This document shows positions 9,894-20,000 of a DNA stretch of 64,000 nt, in pieces (within the stretch, counting starts at the first letter, position 1; every line of letters begins with the position of its first letter). Made by a program: the position numbers and the translations under genes. A model generated the notes under the pieces. That model made no database searches. It was not told the origin of the DNA and saw nothing but the letters and a program-made list of their open reading frames with translations. Origin of the DNA: Paenibacillus montaniterrae (GTDB taxonomy: Bacteria; Bacillota; Bacilli; Paenibacillales; Paenibacillaceae); NCBI RefSeq assembly GCF_018403185.1, contig NZ_BOSE01000001.1, positions 992,001 to 1,056,000 of the forward strand, given 5' to 3'.

Positions 9894-11285
9894 TCACTTC
9901 TCATTGCTTGTAATCTCTCTTACTACGACCCATGTTCCCTCTGCCTTGACAACGACAACAGGGCGATTATTTTCAACAAATCCACCCTCAGTCACGACAT
10001 CGACACGTTGATCATTAATCAAGGCTGTGCCGGCAGGTCGAAGTGGTGTTACCGTTACACCTTTTTCTCCTACAAGCGACGCTTTGGATTCAGCAGAGAC
10101 AAAGCCTTCCTCGGTAGTCAGCTTTTCACGCAGCACAAATTTATTCCAAACGGCTCTGCCTTTTTTCGTTCTGGAGAATATAATAACGATAATCGTTGCA
10201 ATCACCAGCGCTATAACAATGGCTGTAACGCCTGACTGCCAATCAGGGGCTGCTAACAGGATGCCAGTTATGATGGCACCTCCTCCCAATAATCCAAGTA
10301 TGCCAAATGCGGGTACAATTAATTCCAGAATGATTAATACAATCCCGACAATAAACAACAATGCAGATTCCATTCCTGCAAGCCCTCCTAAGTAGGAACC
10401 GAAAAAATACAGTCCCATGGCCAATACTCCTAAAATGCCTGGCAAACCAAAGCCTGGTACAAACAGTTCAATTGCAATGCCAGCAAAGCCAATGACGAGG
10501 AGAATAACCGAGACGGCAGGATGAAGCACAAAGCGTGACAGCTGTTCCGCAAAGCTCATCTCAACCTCTATCAGATCTCGATCACTATAGTCCAGCCAGG
10601 AAATAACATCCCCTAAAGTTGCAGCTGTATGCTCGGAATAACCGATTCGCAGCGCGTCCGAAGCTGAAATTGCCAGTACATCGCCTACCGCAACAACCTT
10701 GCCCAATGTATCGGTCAGATCAACCTCTATTCGTGGATCGACCATTGCAACAGCCACTTGCGGATCACGTCCATTCAGCTTGGCAGCCTCGCTCATTTGA
10801 TCGACCCAATAGCTGATTGTTTTAGGATTGTCAATCAGCTTGCCTGAGCCGTCGACTACTGCTGCGCTGCCCATCGTACTGCCTTCCTGCATTACAATTG
10901 TATCCGCATTTAAGGCGATATATGTCCCGGCTGAAACAGCCTTTCCTTCAATAAAAGCAGTGGTAGGAATCGATACCGCACGCAGTGCTTCACCTATTTC
11001 CGCCGCAGAATCCGTTCTTCCACCATATGTATTTAGTGTGATGATAATATGATCGGCGCGTGCCTCCTCGGCTTCATTAAGCGCCCTTTTTAAAAACTGA
11101 GCCATGGCAGGATCAACATCGCCTTTTAAAGCAACGTGATAGATTGCAGGTCCGTATTGCTCGACGGCGCGACTCTCGGCATGTAGTGTAAATGGCAGGA
11201 AAATCATTAGCAGCATCATAATAGAGATACATCCAATTAATTTCCTTGCAAGATTCGCTTTTTGAGGTATAACTGTCGTACTCAT
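9894..11285 (-). CDS. nfeD: NfeD family membrane protein (YqeZ type) with ClpP-like protease domain
   Basis: Long-form NfeD, the usual partner of flotillins. The start at 11285 (MSTTVIP) follows AAAGGAGG; the product has 463 residues: a signal peptide or membrane segment (about 15-37), a serine-protease-like ClpP-class domain (about 45-215, with KAVSAGTYIA as the probable serine region), four membrane segments (about 245-365) and a C-terminal OB-type NfeD domain. Family members act on SPFH partner proteins; the protease activity here is inferred. Confidence 0.92.
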   Translation of the reverse strand: MSTTVIPQKANLARKLIGCISIMMLLMIFLPFTLHAESRAVEQYGPAIYHVALKGDVDPAMAQFLKRALNEAEEARADHIIITLNTYGGRTDSAAEIGEALRAVSIPTTAFIEGKAVSAGTYIALNADTIVMQEGSTMGSAAVVDGSGKLIDNPKTISYWVDQMSEAAKLNGRDPQVAVAMVDPRIEVDLTDTLGKVVAVGDVLAISASDALRIGYSEHTAATLGDVISWLDYSDRDLIEVEMSFAEQLSRFVLHPAVSVILLVIGFAGIAIELFVPGFGLPGILGVLAMGLYFFGSYLGGLAGMESALLFIVGIVLIILELIVPAFGILGLLGGGAIITGILLAAPDWQSGVTAIVIALVIATIIVIIFSRTKKGRAVWNKFVLREKLTTEEGFVSAESKASLVGEKGVTVTPLRPAGTALINDQRVDVVTEGGFVENNRPVVVVKAEGTWVVVREITSNEK

Positions 11286-11314
11286 CTCATTACCTCCTTT
11301 CTGCTTTACTATTA

Positions 11315-11340
11315 TACGTATGTGGTATCTGCTTGTTTCA
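11315..11340 (-). promoter_or_regulatory. Sigma-W type promoter of nfeD-floA
   Basis: Minus strand reads TGAAAC (11340-11335), exactly 16 bases, then CGTA (11318-11315), the consensus recognised by Bacillus sigma-W. It lies 30 bases upstream of the nfeD ATG. The Bacillus yqeZ-yqfA-yqfB operon is known to be under sigma-W, so the control seems conserved. A poorer sigma-A reading (TTGAAA, 19-base spacing, TATAAT) overlaps the same bases. Confidence 0.75.
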
Positions 11341-11351
11341 ATTATTATAAC

Positions 11352-11381
11352 ACAAAAAAACACCCCGAAGGGTGTTTTGTG
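11352..11381 (-). terminator. Terminator after yqeY
   Basis: Minus-strand hairpin AAACACCC-TTCG-GGGTGTTT followed by a T-run; the TTCG tetraloop makes this a strong terminator. It closes the rpsU-yqeY unit just ahead of the nfeD promoter. Confidence 0.88.
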
Positions 11382-11393
11382 TCCGCACGTATT

Positions 11394-11837
11394 CTATTGC
11401 AGAAATTGTTGAACAATTTGGTTTACTAGTTTACCGTCTGCGCGACCTTTTGTTTTAGGCATAAGGGCGCCCATCACTTTCCCCATGTCGGCTTTCGAAG
11501 AAGCACCGAGTTCTTGGATGGTCTGCCTTACTATCTCTTGAATCTCTTCTTCAGTGAGCTGTTCGGGAAGGTATTTACTAATAATATCAATTTCTGCTGC
11601 AAGATTCTCGACAAGGTCATCTCGACCCGCCTTTTTAAATTCTTGGAGGGAATCTTTACGCTGCTTGATTTCTCGACTAAGTATTTGAAGAACCTCTTCA
11701 TCATTCAGCGCACGCTTAAGATCAATTTCTTGATTTTTAACAGCTGCACGCATCATTCGAATCGTGGCAAGTTTAAACTTGTCTTGATCCTTCATAGCTT
11801 GCTTCATATCGTCGGTCAATCTATCGCTCAGGTTCAT
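11394..11837 (-). CDS. yqeY: GatB/YqeY domain protein
   Basis: A 147-residue protein made entirely of the GatB/YqeY tail-like helical domain, related to the C-terminal tRNA-contacting part of aspartyl/glutamyl-tRNA amidotransferase subunit B. Start MNLSDRL and end QIVQQFLQ are typical. It follows rpsU by 15 bases, the standard arrangement. A role in tRNA handling is inferred from the domain. Confidence 0.93.
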   Translation of the reverse strand: MNLSDRLTDDMKQAMKDQDKFKLATIRMMRAAVKNQEIDLKRALNDEEVLQILSREIKQRKDSLQEFKKAGRDDLVENLAAEIDIISKYLPEQLTEEEIQEIVRQTIQELGASSKADMGKVMGALMPKTKGRADGKLVNQIVQQFLQ

Positions 11838-11852
11838 TATGGAATTATCCTC

Positions 11853-12026
11853 CTAAAACTTTCTCTTACGCGCAGCCTCGGACTTTTTCTTGCGCTTTAC
11901 ACTAGGCTTTTCGTAGTGCTTGCGTTTCTTAACCTCTGCCAGTATACCATCTTTTGCAGTGGAACGCTTAAAGCGACGAAGCGCAGCATCAATAGATTCA
12001 TTTTTACGAACTTTAATTTCAGACAC
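11853..12026 (-). CDS. rpsU: 30S ribosomal protein S21
   Basis: Small basic ribosomal protein bS21, 57 residues, sequence beginning (V)[10 protein letters not shown] and ending in a lysine/arginine-rich tail. The start is GTG at 12026, seven bases after GGAGGGAGGG. The upstream in-frame ATGs would add residues unlike S21. It is followed by yqeY and has its own strong promoter. Confidence 0.96.
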   Translation of the reverse strand: MSEIKVRKNESIDAALRRFKRSTAKDGILAEVKKRKHYEKPSVKRKKKSEAARKRKF

Positions 12027-12085
12027 CAGTTTTCCCTCCCTCCGAAACAGACCGTCCAGAGTCATTACACGGTTCATCAACCTTA

Positions 12086-12115
12086 ATTATACGTCAACGT
12101 ATAAGTAGATGTCAA
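12086..12115 (-). promoter_or_regulatory. Sigma-A promoter of rpsU-yqeY
   Basis: Minus strand TTGACA (12115-12110), 18 bases, TATAAT (12091-12086), a consensus housekeeping promoter about 60 bases upstream of the rpsU GTG. Confidence 0.85.
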
Positions 12116-12132
12116 CTTGCACAAACAGTAAA

Positions 12133-12477
12133 CTATTCAGCCAGCAAAGCGCCCAGCTTTTTGCCTGCAAGCAAGTGGAAATGAAGGTGATATACGACTT
12201 GACCGCCATCTGAGTTGCAGTTGTTAATTAAGCGATAGCCCGCTTCATCAAAGCCTTGCTCCTTGGCAATATGTCTTGCGGCAGCAAAGATTTCAGCAAT
12301 CGCCAAATCATCCTCGCGCGTTACATCATTCATCGTTGCAATATGCTTCTTTGGAATAATCAAAATATGCGTAGGCGCTGCTGGCGCAATATCCTGAAAT
12401 GCCAGCACATGCTCGTTTTCGTATACTTTCGTAGACGGTATGCTGCCTTCAATTATTTTGCAAAATAAACAATCCAC
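12133..12477 (-). CDS. hit: HIT family nucleotide-binding hydrolase
   Basis: A 114-residue histidine-triad protein of the Hint/HinT branch, which hydrolyses purine nucleoside phosphoramidates. The triad is H97-L-H99-F-H101 in YHLHFHLL, and two N-terminal cysteines (C3, C6) with H-containing partners fit the zinc-binding Hint type. It lies just upstream of the rpsU promoter and after the addA group on the minus strand. The physiological substrate cannot be told from sequence. Confidence 0.94.
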   Translation of the reverse strand: MDCLFCKIIEGSIPSTKVYENEHVLAFQDIAPAAPTHILIIPKKHIATMNDVTREDDLAIAEIFAAARHIAKEQGFDEAGYRLINNCNSDGGQVVYHLHFHLLAGKKLGALLAE

Positions 12478-12529
12478 TTGTTCAGCCTCCTTAAGCTTTT
12501 GTCCAGCTTTACAGTTATATTACAGCATA

Positions 12530-13165
12530 TTAGCGGCTTGCAGCAACTTTTACAGCCTCTTCCATTTGTTTGACAAGCTCCAGCCAATCAAAGCCTGCTG
12601 CAAGGCGAATCATCGCATTACGATTGCCTTCCATTTTAAAATTGAAATTGCTTACGGCGCTTTTCATTTCTGCAGCCTGCTGACTGAGCTGCTGCAATTG
12701 CTCCTGATCAGAAGCGGAGGCCTGCGCTACTGCTGCCAGCTGGAGAAGCAGCTGCTGCTGCTGTTCATGCCAGGCAGCCAGCTTGTCTGCTTCAGCGTCG
12801 CCAAGCTTGTCCGGCTCGATGTCTTTGCCAAGCTCCAGCAGCGCTGCCAAATGATCGTACACATCCTGCAGCATAACTTGAGAATGAGCGCTTAGCAGCT
12901 GTGCCGCTTCATCCCAACCGCCAGCACGCTCAACAAGCTGTGACGTATTGGTTTGCAGGTGAGCCAGCTTGCCGTCAAGCTGCTTGAAGTGCTCAACGAT
13001 TTTTTCGCCGGTTGCCACCTGAAGCTCCTGCTTGTAGCCAATAGATTTGGCGGAAAACATCACAACTAAAATTAAGCTGATTACGAGCAGTACTAATGTA
13101 ACTGCCAGAGCAATTGGCTTCTTTTTTTGTTCAGACCCTTGCATCGAGTTGAGTTGCTCTGTCAC
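12530..13165 (-). CDS. Unrecognised membrane-anchored coiled-coil protein
   Basis: A 211-residue protein not recognised by family. It starts with GTG after GGGGGA. Residues about 20-42 form one membrane segment, and the remainder is a long helical region rich in Q, A, L and E (several QQ and QQQQQ runs) that should lie outside the cell as a coiled coil. It lies between addA and hit in the same direction, 50 bases from addA. No enzyme motif is visible. Confidence 0.7.
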   Translation of the reverse strand: MTEQLNSMQGSEQKKKPIALAVTLVLLVISLILVVMFSAKSIGYKQELQVATGEKIVEHFKQLDGKLAHLQTNTSQLVERAGGWDEAAQLLSAHSQVMLQDVYDHLAALLELGKDIEPDKLGDAEADKLAAWHEQQQQLLLQLAAVAQASASDQEQLQQLSQQAAEMKSAVSNFNFKMEGNRNAMIRLAAGFDWLELVKQMEEAVKVAASR

Positions 13166-13214
13166 AATATCCCCCCACTAAAAAATATAAACTATATTAG
13201 TGCATGTCCCTCTA

Positions 13215-16200
13215 TTATAAGCGAACCGAAACCCCGCCATCAAAAAAGAATACGAAGATTTCGTCAACTTTTCGATGAAGAATCATTTCAAGACCTTTCG
13301 CGTACATTTCCAGCTGAAAGCGATGCTGTTCCGCCTTTTCCTGCCAGTTGCGATTAAAAATGCGATCTGTTTTATAATCGACGAGCACCAAGCCCTGCGA
13401 GTCCTCGAACAAGCAGTCGATAACCCCCTGAATAAATACATTTTCATCAGCGCTATAGCCTGCTGCATCACGATATACTTGCTGCGCTGGAAGCAAGAAA
13501 GCGAAGGGAAGCTCGCGCTTCAGCCATAATGCAAGCTGCATCCGCTGTCCCAGCTCTGATTGGAAAAGCTGCTCGATACCTTTGCGATTGATTGCACCTG
13601 TCTGAAAAGGGGTAATCAGCTTGCGCGCAACCATATGCTCAATCGTAGCATCGATTACCTCTTGGTCAATATGATCGTGAAGCGGCATATGCTGCATGAC
13701 CAAGTGATTGACGGAGCCGCGCTCAGTAGGTGTCAGCTGCTTTTGCTCCATAAAGGATGGTCGCTGCAAATGCAGGCTGTACGTTAGCTGCGCCTCGTCC
13801 TTGCCGGTCAGCTCGCTTTCCGCCTGCTGCTGTTCTTCGCCAGCAGGCTGTTCAAATATAAAATCCTGCTCCTCCTGCTCGAAGGCAGCCTGAATTCGCT
13901 TCATTTCGGTAATGGACGCTTTAGCCCCAAGCTTTACAGCATCAGCATACGGATAAACAAAGGATAATTGCTCATGCAGCTGCTCATCGCTCTCAATGCC
14001 TTCCAATTGAGCTAACGCGCCAATTGCCATCAACTGGTTGGAGCGCTCCTGCTGCTCATCCGCAGCAGCAGCCGCTTGTTGAGCCGCTGCTGCCAGCTCC
14101 TGCGCCGGAATTACTTCAACAAGCCAGTCAAAGTCCGTATGACAGCTTCGCTTGTCGGCAGCCTCTGCTGCCAAAGACTGCTGCAGGCTTTCGCTTACAA
14201 GAGGTGCGATCCAGTCCAGATAACAGCTTGCGCCTGCAATGCTTGCAAGCGACAAGGTGCTGTCTCCTTCCATCGCCGAGCTCCATTTTATTAGCTTTTT
14301 GCCCAGCTTTGCCGTTGTGCCGAGTAGATAGAGCTTCTCTTTTGGCCTTGTCAGCGCCACATAAAGAATCCGCATCTCTTCGGCTAGCAGCTCCATTTTT
14401 ATCGCTCTGCGAATGGCGATATAAGGCAGAGACGGATAGCTGGTCCTCATCGCAAGGTTGATTACTTTAGGGCCGAAGCCCAGCTCCTTATGATATAAGA
14501 AGCTCGCTTTCAAATCTTGTTCATTGAACTTTTTGCCAAGTCCAGCTACGAACACAATCGGAAACTCCAGTCCCTTGCTTGAATGAATTGTCATAATTCG
14601 CACGACATCCTCGCCTTCGCCAATCGCCAGCGCTGTGCCAAGGTCATTGCCGTTATCACGCATTCGCTCAATAAATTTCAGGAAACGAAACAAGCCGCGA
14701 AATGAAGTCGCTTCATATTGCCGCGCCCGATCATGCAAAGCTCGCAAATTAGCTTGCCGCTGCAAGCCGGCCGGCAAGCCGCCAACAAAATCGTAATAGC
14801 CTGTCTCTTCATAAATGAGCCACAGCAAATCAGCTAGCGCCCCTTCACGCGCATAGTTGCGCCAGCTGTCGAGCTTGTCCAGAAAGTAAGCAAGCTTAAC
14901 TCTGCCCTCATAGGCAAATTGCTCGTTGCCTGCTGCCTGCACAACCGCATCATAATAGCTGCTGTCCATAGAAAGAATCCGAATATGGGACAGCTCCTCT
15001 GCGGTCAGCTTAAACAGTGGTGAACGAAGCGTAGCAGCAAGCGGAATATCCTGATAAGGGTTATCAATAATTTGCAGCACGCTCAGCATCGTTTGCACTT
15101 CCACTGCTTCAAAATAGCCGCTGCCAATGCTGGAGTAGGCAGGAATACCGGCAAGCTGCAGCTCCTCCAAAAATACTGGTGCCCATGCCGAGGTCGAACG
15201 AAGCAAAATTACATTGTCGCGCCATTGCATCGGCCGATAGCGCTCTTGCTTAACATCATAAACGAGTGCTTCCGAATGCTTTAGCCGCAATAACTCCTGC
15301 ACAATATAACGAGCCTCCAGCTGTGCTGTAGTCAGCTCTTCCCGCAGCGCCTCAAGCGACTGCTCCTCGCTCTGCTCTTCTGTCTCCGCCTGCTCGCTCT
15401 CATGCTCTCGTTCCTCGCGGTCAATGACAACGCACTGCACGCGGCATTGCTCCAGCGACTCCGGGGCTGGGAAATACGCAGCCCCATGCACCAGCTCAGC
15501 AGCCGCATCATATTGCAGCTCGGCTACCTTCTCCTTCATAATGGCATGAAACACAAGATTTACAGCATCAACCACCTCAAGCCGGCTGCGATAATTGCGG
15601 GCCAGGTCAATCCGCTTGCCTGATGCAGCATCGACCTCGGCTGCCTTGCCGTAGCGCTTGTATTTATCTAGAAACAAGCGCGGCTCGGCCAATCTAAAGC
15701 GATAAATGCTTTGCTTCACATCGCCGACCATAAAGCGATTGCCTCTGTCCGGGTTGCTAATTAAAGCGACGATCGTTTCCTGCACAAGATTCGTATCCTG
15801 ATATTCATCCAGCAAAATTTCATCAAATTGCCGCTGATAGTCTTGCGCAGCTTCTGAAGGAATGGGCTGCTCTATTGTAGATCGCGCATCGAGCAAAATC
15901 GCAAGACAATAATGCTCCAGGTCGCCAAAATCGAGCAGTCCTCTGCTGCGCTTGAAAGCTTCGAAGCGATCCGAGAAGTCGATAATCAAGTCGATTAACG
16001 CCTGCATCAATGGTGCGAGCTCCTTCAGCTCCTCAACATATTGCTCTGCGCTTCTGCCGAAATAGTCGCTGGCTATCGCAAGCACCGTCGCCTTGCCCTG
16101 CTCCCGATAATCCTTGGCAAGCTGCTGCAGCTCCTTATCATGCTCCTTCCCTCTAAGCGTCGCAAGCTTGGAGAAGGCTGCTTCTGCTAAGCAGCCGCCC

Positions 16201-17033
16201 CATGAACGCCAGGGCAGCTGCTGCAGCTCATGACGCAGTTTCTGCACAAGCTCGATATCCGCTTCAAACGTAGCTGCGTAAGCGTAAGGACCGGCTGGAA
16301 GCTTAGTCAGCTCAAGCGCCTGTTCAAAGCTGGCAATCGCCCCGTCCAGCTTCAGCTCTACATCCGCCATTACTTGCTTGACCCACGGCGACTGCTCCAG
16401 CTCATCTACGCTGGCCACCTTGAAGGCAGCAGCCATTTGCTCCAGCCAAGCCTTTGGCCAAGGGTGCGAGCGCGAAAATAAGTACAGCCGCTCAACCAGT
16501 TTGAATACAGGATCATCGCCCTGTTCCCCGCCAAATGCGTTAACCAGCTTAATAAAATCGCCGTGCTGCTCCAGATCTGCATATCTTGACTCAAAAAGCT
16601 CCATTAAAACATCATTACGGATCAATTCGATTTCTGTTTCATTAGCAATGCGAAATCCGGGATCAAGGCCGATCACAGAGTAGTATTTGCGGATCACATC
16701 CATACAGAAGGAATGCAGCGTTGTAATCGAAGCCTTGCCCATAAGTGCCAGCTGCTTGCGCAAATGCTCGGAATCGGGCTGCTCCTCCAGCTTGCGCTCC
16801 AAGGCGACCTTGATTCTATCCTTCATTTCCGCAGCTGCGGCATTGGTAAAGGTTGCGACAAGCAAACGGTCAACATCCGTGTCACTGGCGATTTTCCTTA
16901 TAATTCGCTCAACAAGAACTGCCGTTTTGCCAGAGCCCGCGGCAGCAGCGACCAGTACATTAGAGCCGCCTGATACAATCGCATCCAGCTGCTCCTCGCT
17001 CCACTTGGGAGCCGCTACTTGTTGCCCACTCAT
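13215..17033 (-). CDS. addA: ATP-dependent helicase/nuclease subunit AddA
   Basis: AddA, with AddB, processes double-strand ends for RecA loading, the Gram-positive counterpart of RecBCD. The 1272-residue product is an UvrD-like helicase with Walker A AAAGSGKT (30-37), a DEYQDTN motif II, and a C-terminal RecB-type nuclease domain with the catalytic motif LVDYKTD near residue 1215. An alanine/glutamine-rich linker is inserted around residue 1000. The start follows AGGAGAGTGAGAGG and lies four bases after the addB stop. Confidence 0.97.
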   Translation of the reverse strand: MSGQQVAAPKWSEEQLDAIVSGGSNVLVAAAAGSGKTAVLVERIIRKIASDTDVDRLLVATFTNAAAAEMKDRIKVALERKLEEQPDSEHLRKQLALMGKASITTLHSFCMDVIRKYYSVIGLDPGFRIANETEIELIRNDVLMELFESRYADLEQHGDFIKLVNAFGGEQGDDPVFKLVERLYLFSRSHPWPKAWLEQMAAAFKVASVDELEQSPWVKQVMADVELKLDGAIASFEQALELTKLPAGPYAYAATFEADIELVQKLRHELQQLPWRSWGGCLAEAAFSKLATLRGKEHDKELQQLAKDYREQGKATVLAIASDYFGRSAEQYVEELKELAPLMQALIDLIIDFSDRFEAFKRSRGLLDFGDLEHYCLAILLDARSTIEQPIPSEAAQDYQRQFDEILLDEYQDTNLVQETIVALISNPDRGNRFMVGDVKQSIYRFRLAEPRLFLDKYKRYGKAAEVDAASGKRIDLARNYRSRLEVVDAVNLVFHAIMKEKVAELQYDAAAELVHGAAYFPAPESLEQCRVQCVVIDREEREHESEQAETEEQSEEQSLEALREELTTAQLEARYIVQELLRLKHSEALVYDVKQERYRPMQWRDNVILLRSTSAWAPVFLEELQLAGIPAYSSIGSGYFEAVEVQTMLSVLQIIDNPYQDIPLAATLRSPLFKLTAEELSHIRILSMDSSYYDAVVQAAGNEQFAYEGRVKLAYFLDKLDSWRNYAREGALADLLWLIYEETGYYDFVGGLPAGLQRQANLRALHDRARQYEATSFRGLFRFLKFIERMRDNGNDLGTALAIGEGEDVVRIMTIHSSKGLEFPIVFVAGLGKKFNEQDLKASFLYHKELGFGPKVINLAMRTSYPSLPYIAIRRAIKMELLAEEMRILYVALTRPKEKLYLLGTTAKLGKKLIKWSSAMEGDSTLSLASIAGASCYLDWIAPLVSESLQQSLAAEAADKRSCHTDFDWLVEVIPAQELAAAAQQAAAAADEQQERSNQLMAIGALAQLEGIESDEQLHEQLSFVYPYADAVKLGAKASITEMKRIQAAFEQEEQDFIFEQPAGEEQQQAESELTGKDEAQLTYSLHLQRPSFMEQKQLTPTERGSVNHLVMQHMPLHDHIDQEVIDATIEHMVARKLITPFQTGAINRKGIEQLFQSELGQRMQLALWLKRELPFAFLLPAQQVYRDAAGYSADENVFIQGVIDCLFEDSQGLVLVDYKTDRIFNRNWQEKAEQHRFQLEMYAKGLEMILHRKVDEIFVFFFDGGVSVRL

Positions 17034-17037
17034 CCTC

Positions 17038-20000
17038 TCACTCTCCTAACCGCTGCCAGATTTCATCTTCTTCTGCCTTGGACAGCTTGCGATAATGGTT
17101 GCCTTCCAGCGAAGGGTCGAATTGGCATACTGCTTTGTAATCGCAATATTGACACGGGGTGCGATCGCCAAGCTGGTACGGCTCTATCGAAACGACGCCC
17201 TCCTGAATTTGCTCGCCGATATGCTTGATTTTACTCCTTACATAGCTGCGAAGCTGCTCCCACTGCTGCTGGCTGACTACGGAAGCATTGGAGTAAAAGC
17301 TGTCATCCTTTTTAACTGCAACAGGAACGATTTGCGAATAGCCGCTTTCCAGCTCCGTATCCATCATTCGCACCACCGTCGTATCAGCAGTAAGCAGCCC
17401 CTTCATTTTGTATCGCTTAAGCATCAATTGGCCCGCTTCCTCTGCACTAATCCCGTTGTTCACTTGCAGCAGCGGGTTATGCACATGAAAATAAAGCACA
17501 CCTGCGGGAAGCACCTTTTGTCCCAGCCAGCTCTCGCCATGCGTCAGCAGCACATCGAGATAGGTAAGCATTTGCAGCGAAAGGCCCTCGATTACCTCTG
17601 ACAGCCTTAACGCCTTGCTGCTTGACTTGTAGTCGAGGACGCGCAGCAGCAGCCCTTCGTCCGTCGCTGCTGAATCGACGCGGTCAATTCGTCCGACAAT
17701 CTCGATCATATGACCGTTATCAAGCTTCAGCTTCAAGCCAGGCATCTGTCCTTGCGGACCAAAGTCAATTTCCGTCGCCACCGGATTAAACTCGGCTCGC
17801 GCCGCATGCTCGCCTAAAATAACCGCAGCCTGCATGACGATTTCCTTCAGCTTGCGCGCAATATATTTAAAGCGTTCGCTGCTGAGCAATATTTCCGATT
17901 GCAGCCTTGGAATTAGCTCCTCGACGATTGCGTCTGCCTCGGCCTTTACTTTATCCTGCGCCAAACGTCCCCAGCTGGCCCCCAGCTGACTCGCAAGCTT
18001 ACCGAGCGCAGCATGAAACAGCTGGCCCATATCTGGCGCTGCAAGCCTGTACTGCTTGCGTTCCTTGAGGCGCAAGCCATATATCGAGAAATGCTGAAAA
18101 GGACATGATACGAAGCGTTCCACACGAGAAACACTCATTCGCATATTGCTGCCATAAAGCCCCATAGCCGTCTCCAGCTTGAGCGGCTGCTCAATATTGT
18201 CGTAATCAAGTGAAGCGAGCAGCGCTTGCAGCTTCGGATGATACTGCGTGCGCGCTGCATACCAGTTATATAAATCCCACCATAAGGGTGGCAGCTCAGC
18301 TCCTGTCTGCCATTCGCGCAGCTTGGCAATCAAGTAGGTCATCGCTGTATTCGGATGGGCAAGGAAGCTGCGCTGCTCGTTCAGCTCCATTTCCAGCTTA
18401 GGCTCAACAGCCGTTGTACGCAGCTTGAGCTGCGGCAGCTGATAGCGCAGCTGTCTAATAATTTCCGATGGCAAAATGCCCTTTCCTTCCTCATCTGCAA
18501 GCGGATAGCTAAGCCACAGCCGTTCCGACGGCTTGGTCAGCACTTGATAGATGACAAAGCGCTCATCCAGCAGCTTGCGTCTGGCACTTGGCGCCAGCTG
18601 CACCCCCTGCTGCTGCAACTGCTCCCGCTCCTCTTCCGACAGAATACCGTCTTCGTTCATCCGCATCGGCAGCACGCCGTCAGAGGTGCCCAGCACGAAC
18701 AACGCCTTTACATTAGCTAATCTTGAGCGCTCCATCGTACCGACGACGACACCATCGAGGCTTGGCGGAATTGATGCCAGCTGCAGTGAATCAAGTCCCG
18801 CCTCGAGCATGCCCATAAACAGCTCGGGCGAAGCCGCTTCATCGCCAGCAAGCTCCACCAGCTCGTCCAGCAGACTCATCACATTAGCCCATAGCTGGCG
18901 ATGCGTGCGCGCCATGAGCAGATTGCCGCGCGCCTGCTCCTTTACACTCCACTGCTCAAGCCGATAGGCAGATCCTGTTTCTTCCAGCAGCTCATACAAA
19001 GCGATACACATATCCTTAATGCTTGCAGCAGCATCAAGCTTCTCGCCAAATGCAGCCAGCGGCGGCACAATCATGCCGCGGGCAGCAAGCGCAATCGCCA
19101 GCTGCTCCTTGGCCTGATCGGAAATGTAATAGGCTGTATCCTCTTCCTCATCAAGCGAAACCGTCGCCAGCGGACGCCACGCGCGCTCATCCTTCCATTT
19201 CCAGCCATTAATTCCCGCAGCAAGCACGTAATTTTCCAGCAAATCAAACCATTCCCGCGGCATTGAGCCGTCGTGCGGAAACAGCATTTCGGTTTTCACC
19301 AGCCTGAACACAGCATCATATTGCCAGCCATGCACCGTCGTTTCAAGCGCAGCGCGAATAAATTCTACGAATGGATGATATAATGTCTTTTGCTTTTGAT
19401 CCATAAATACCGGAATCTCGTACTGCTTGAAAATGAGCTCGATATAATCGCTGTAGCTGGCTATATTGCGCACCATAATCGCCATATCGCGCCAGCGGTA
19501 GCCGTATTGCCGCACATGCTGCAGCAGCTCTCTAGCCAGCGCCTCGACCTCCACGCGGCGATTGGCAGCAGCATGCAATGTAACGGCGTTGTTCTCGCCT
19601 TCCTGCGGCAAATACTGCTTGCGCTTTCCAAAATTGCGCTCAATAAAGGCAAGCTGAGGCGAAGCTGCAAAGCGGCCAAGCTGTCCGTCAAGCACAACTG
19701 GCGGCTCGACAGCGATATTCTGCTGCTCAGCAAGCCGTAAAATGTGCTGGTAGGTTTCCGCCGTTTGGTAAAACAAATTCAGCTCATCCAGCGGTTCATC
19801 GGCAGCATAATGTCGATCCAGCGTCAAAGCGATCGTCACCTCGTCACAGTATCCGATAAGCGCGGCGAGCGCCTCGTATTCCGTAGGCGTCATACCGTGA
19901 AAGCCGTCCACCCACAGCTTGCAGCCCTTCATGGAAGCCGCCTCTGGCAAGCCTTGCACAAGCAATGACAAATAATCCTCATCATCAACATATTTATCGG

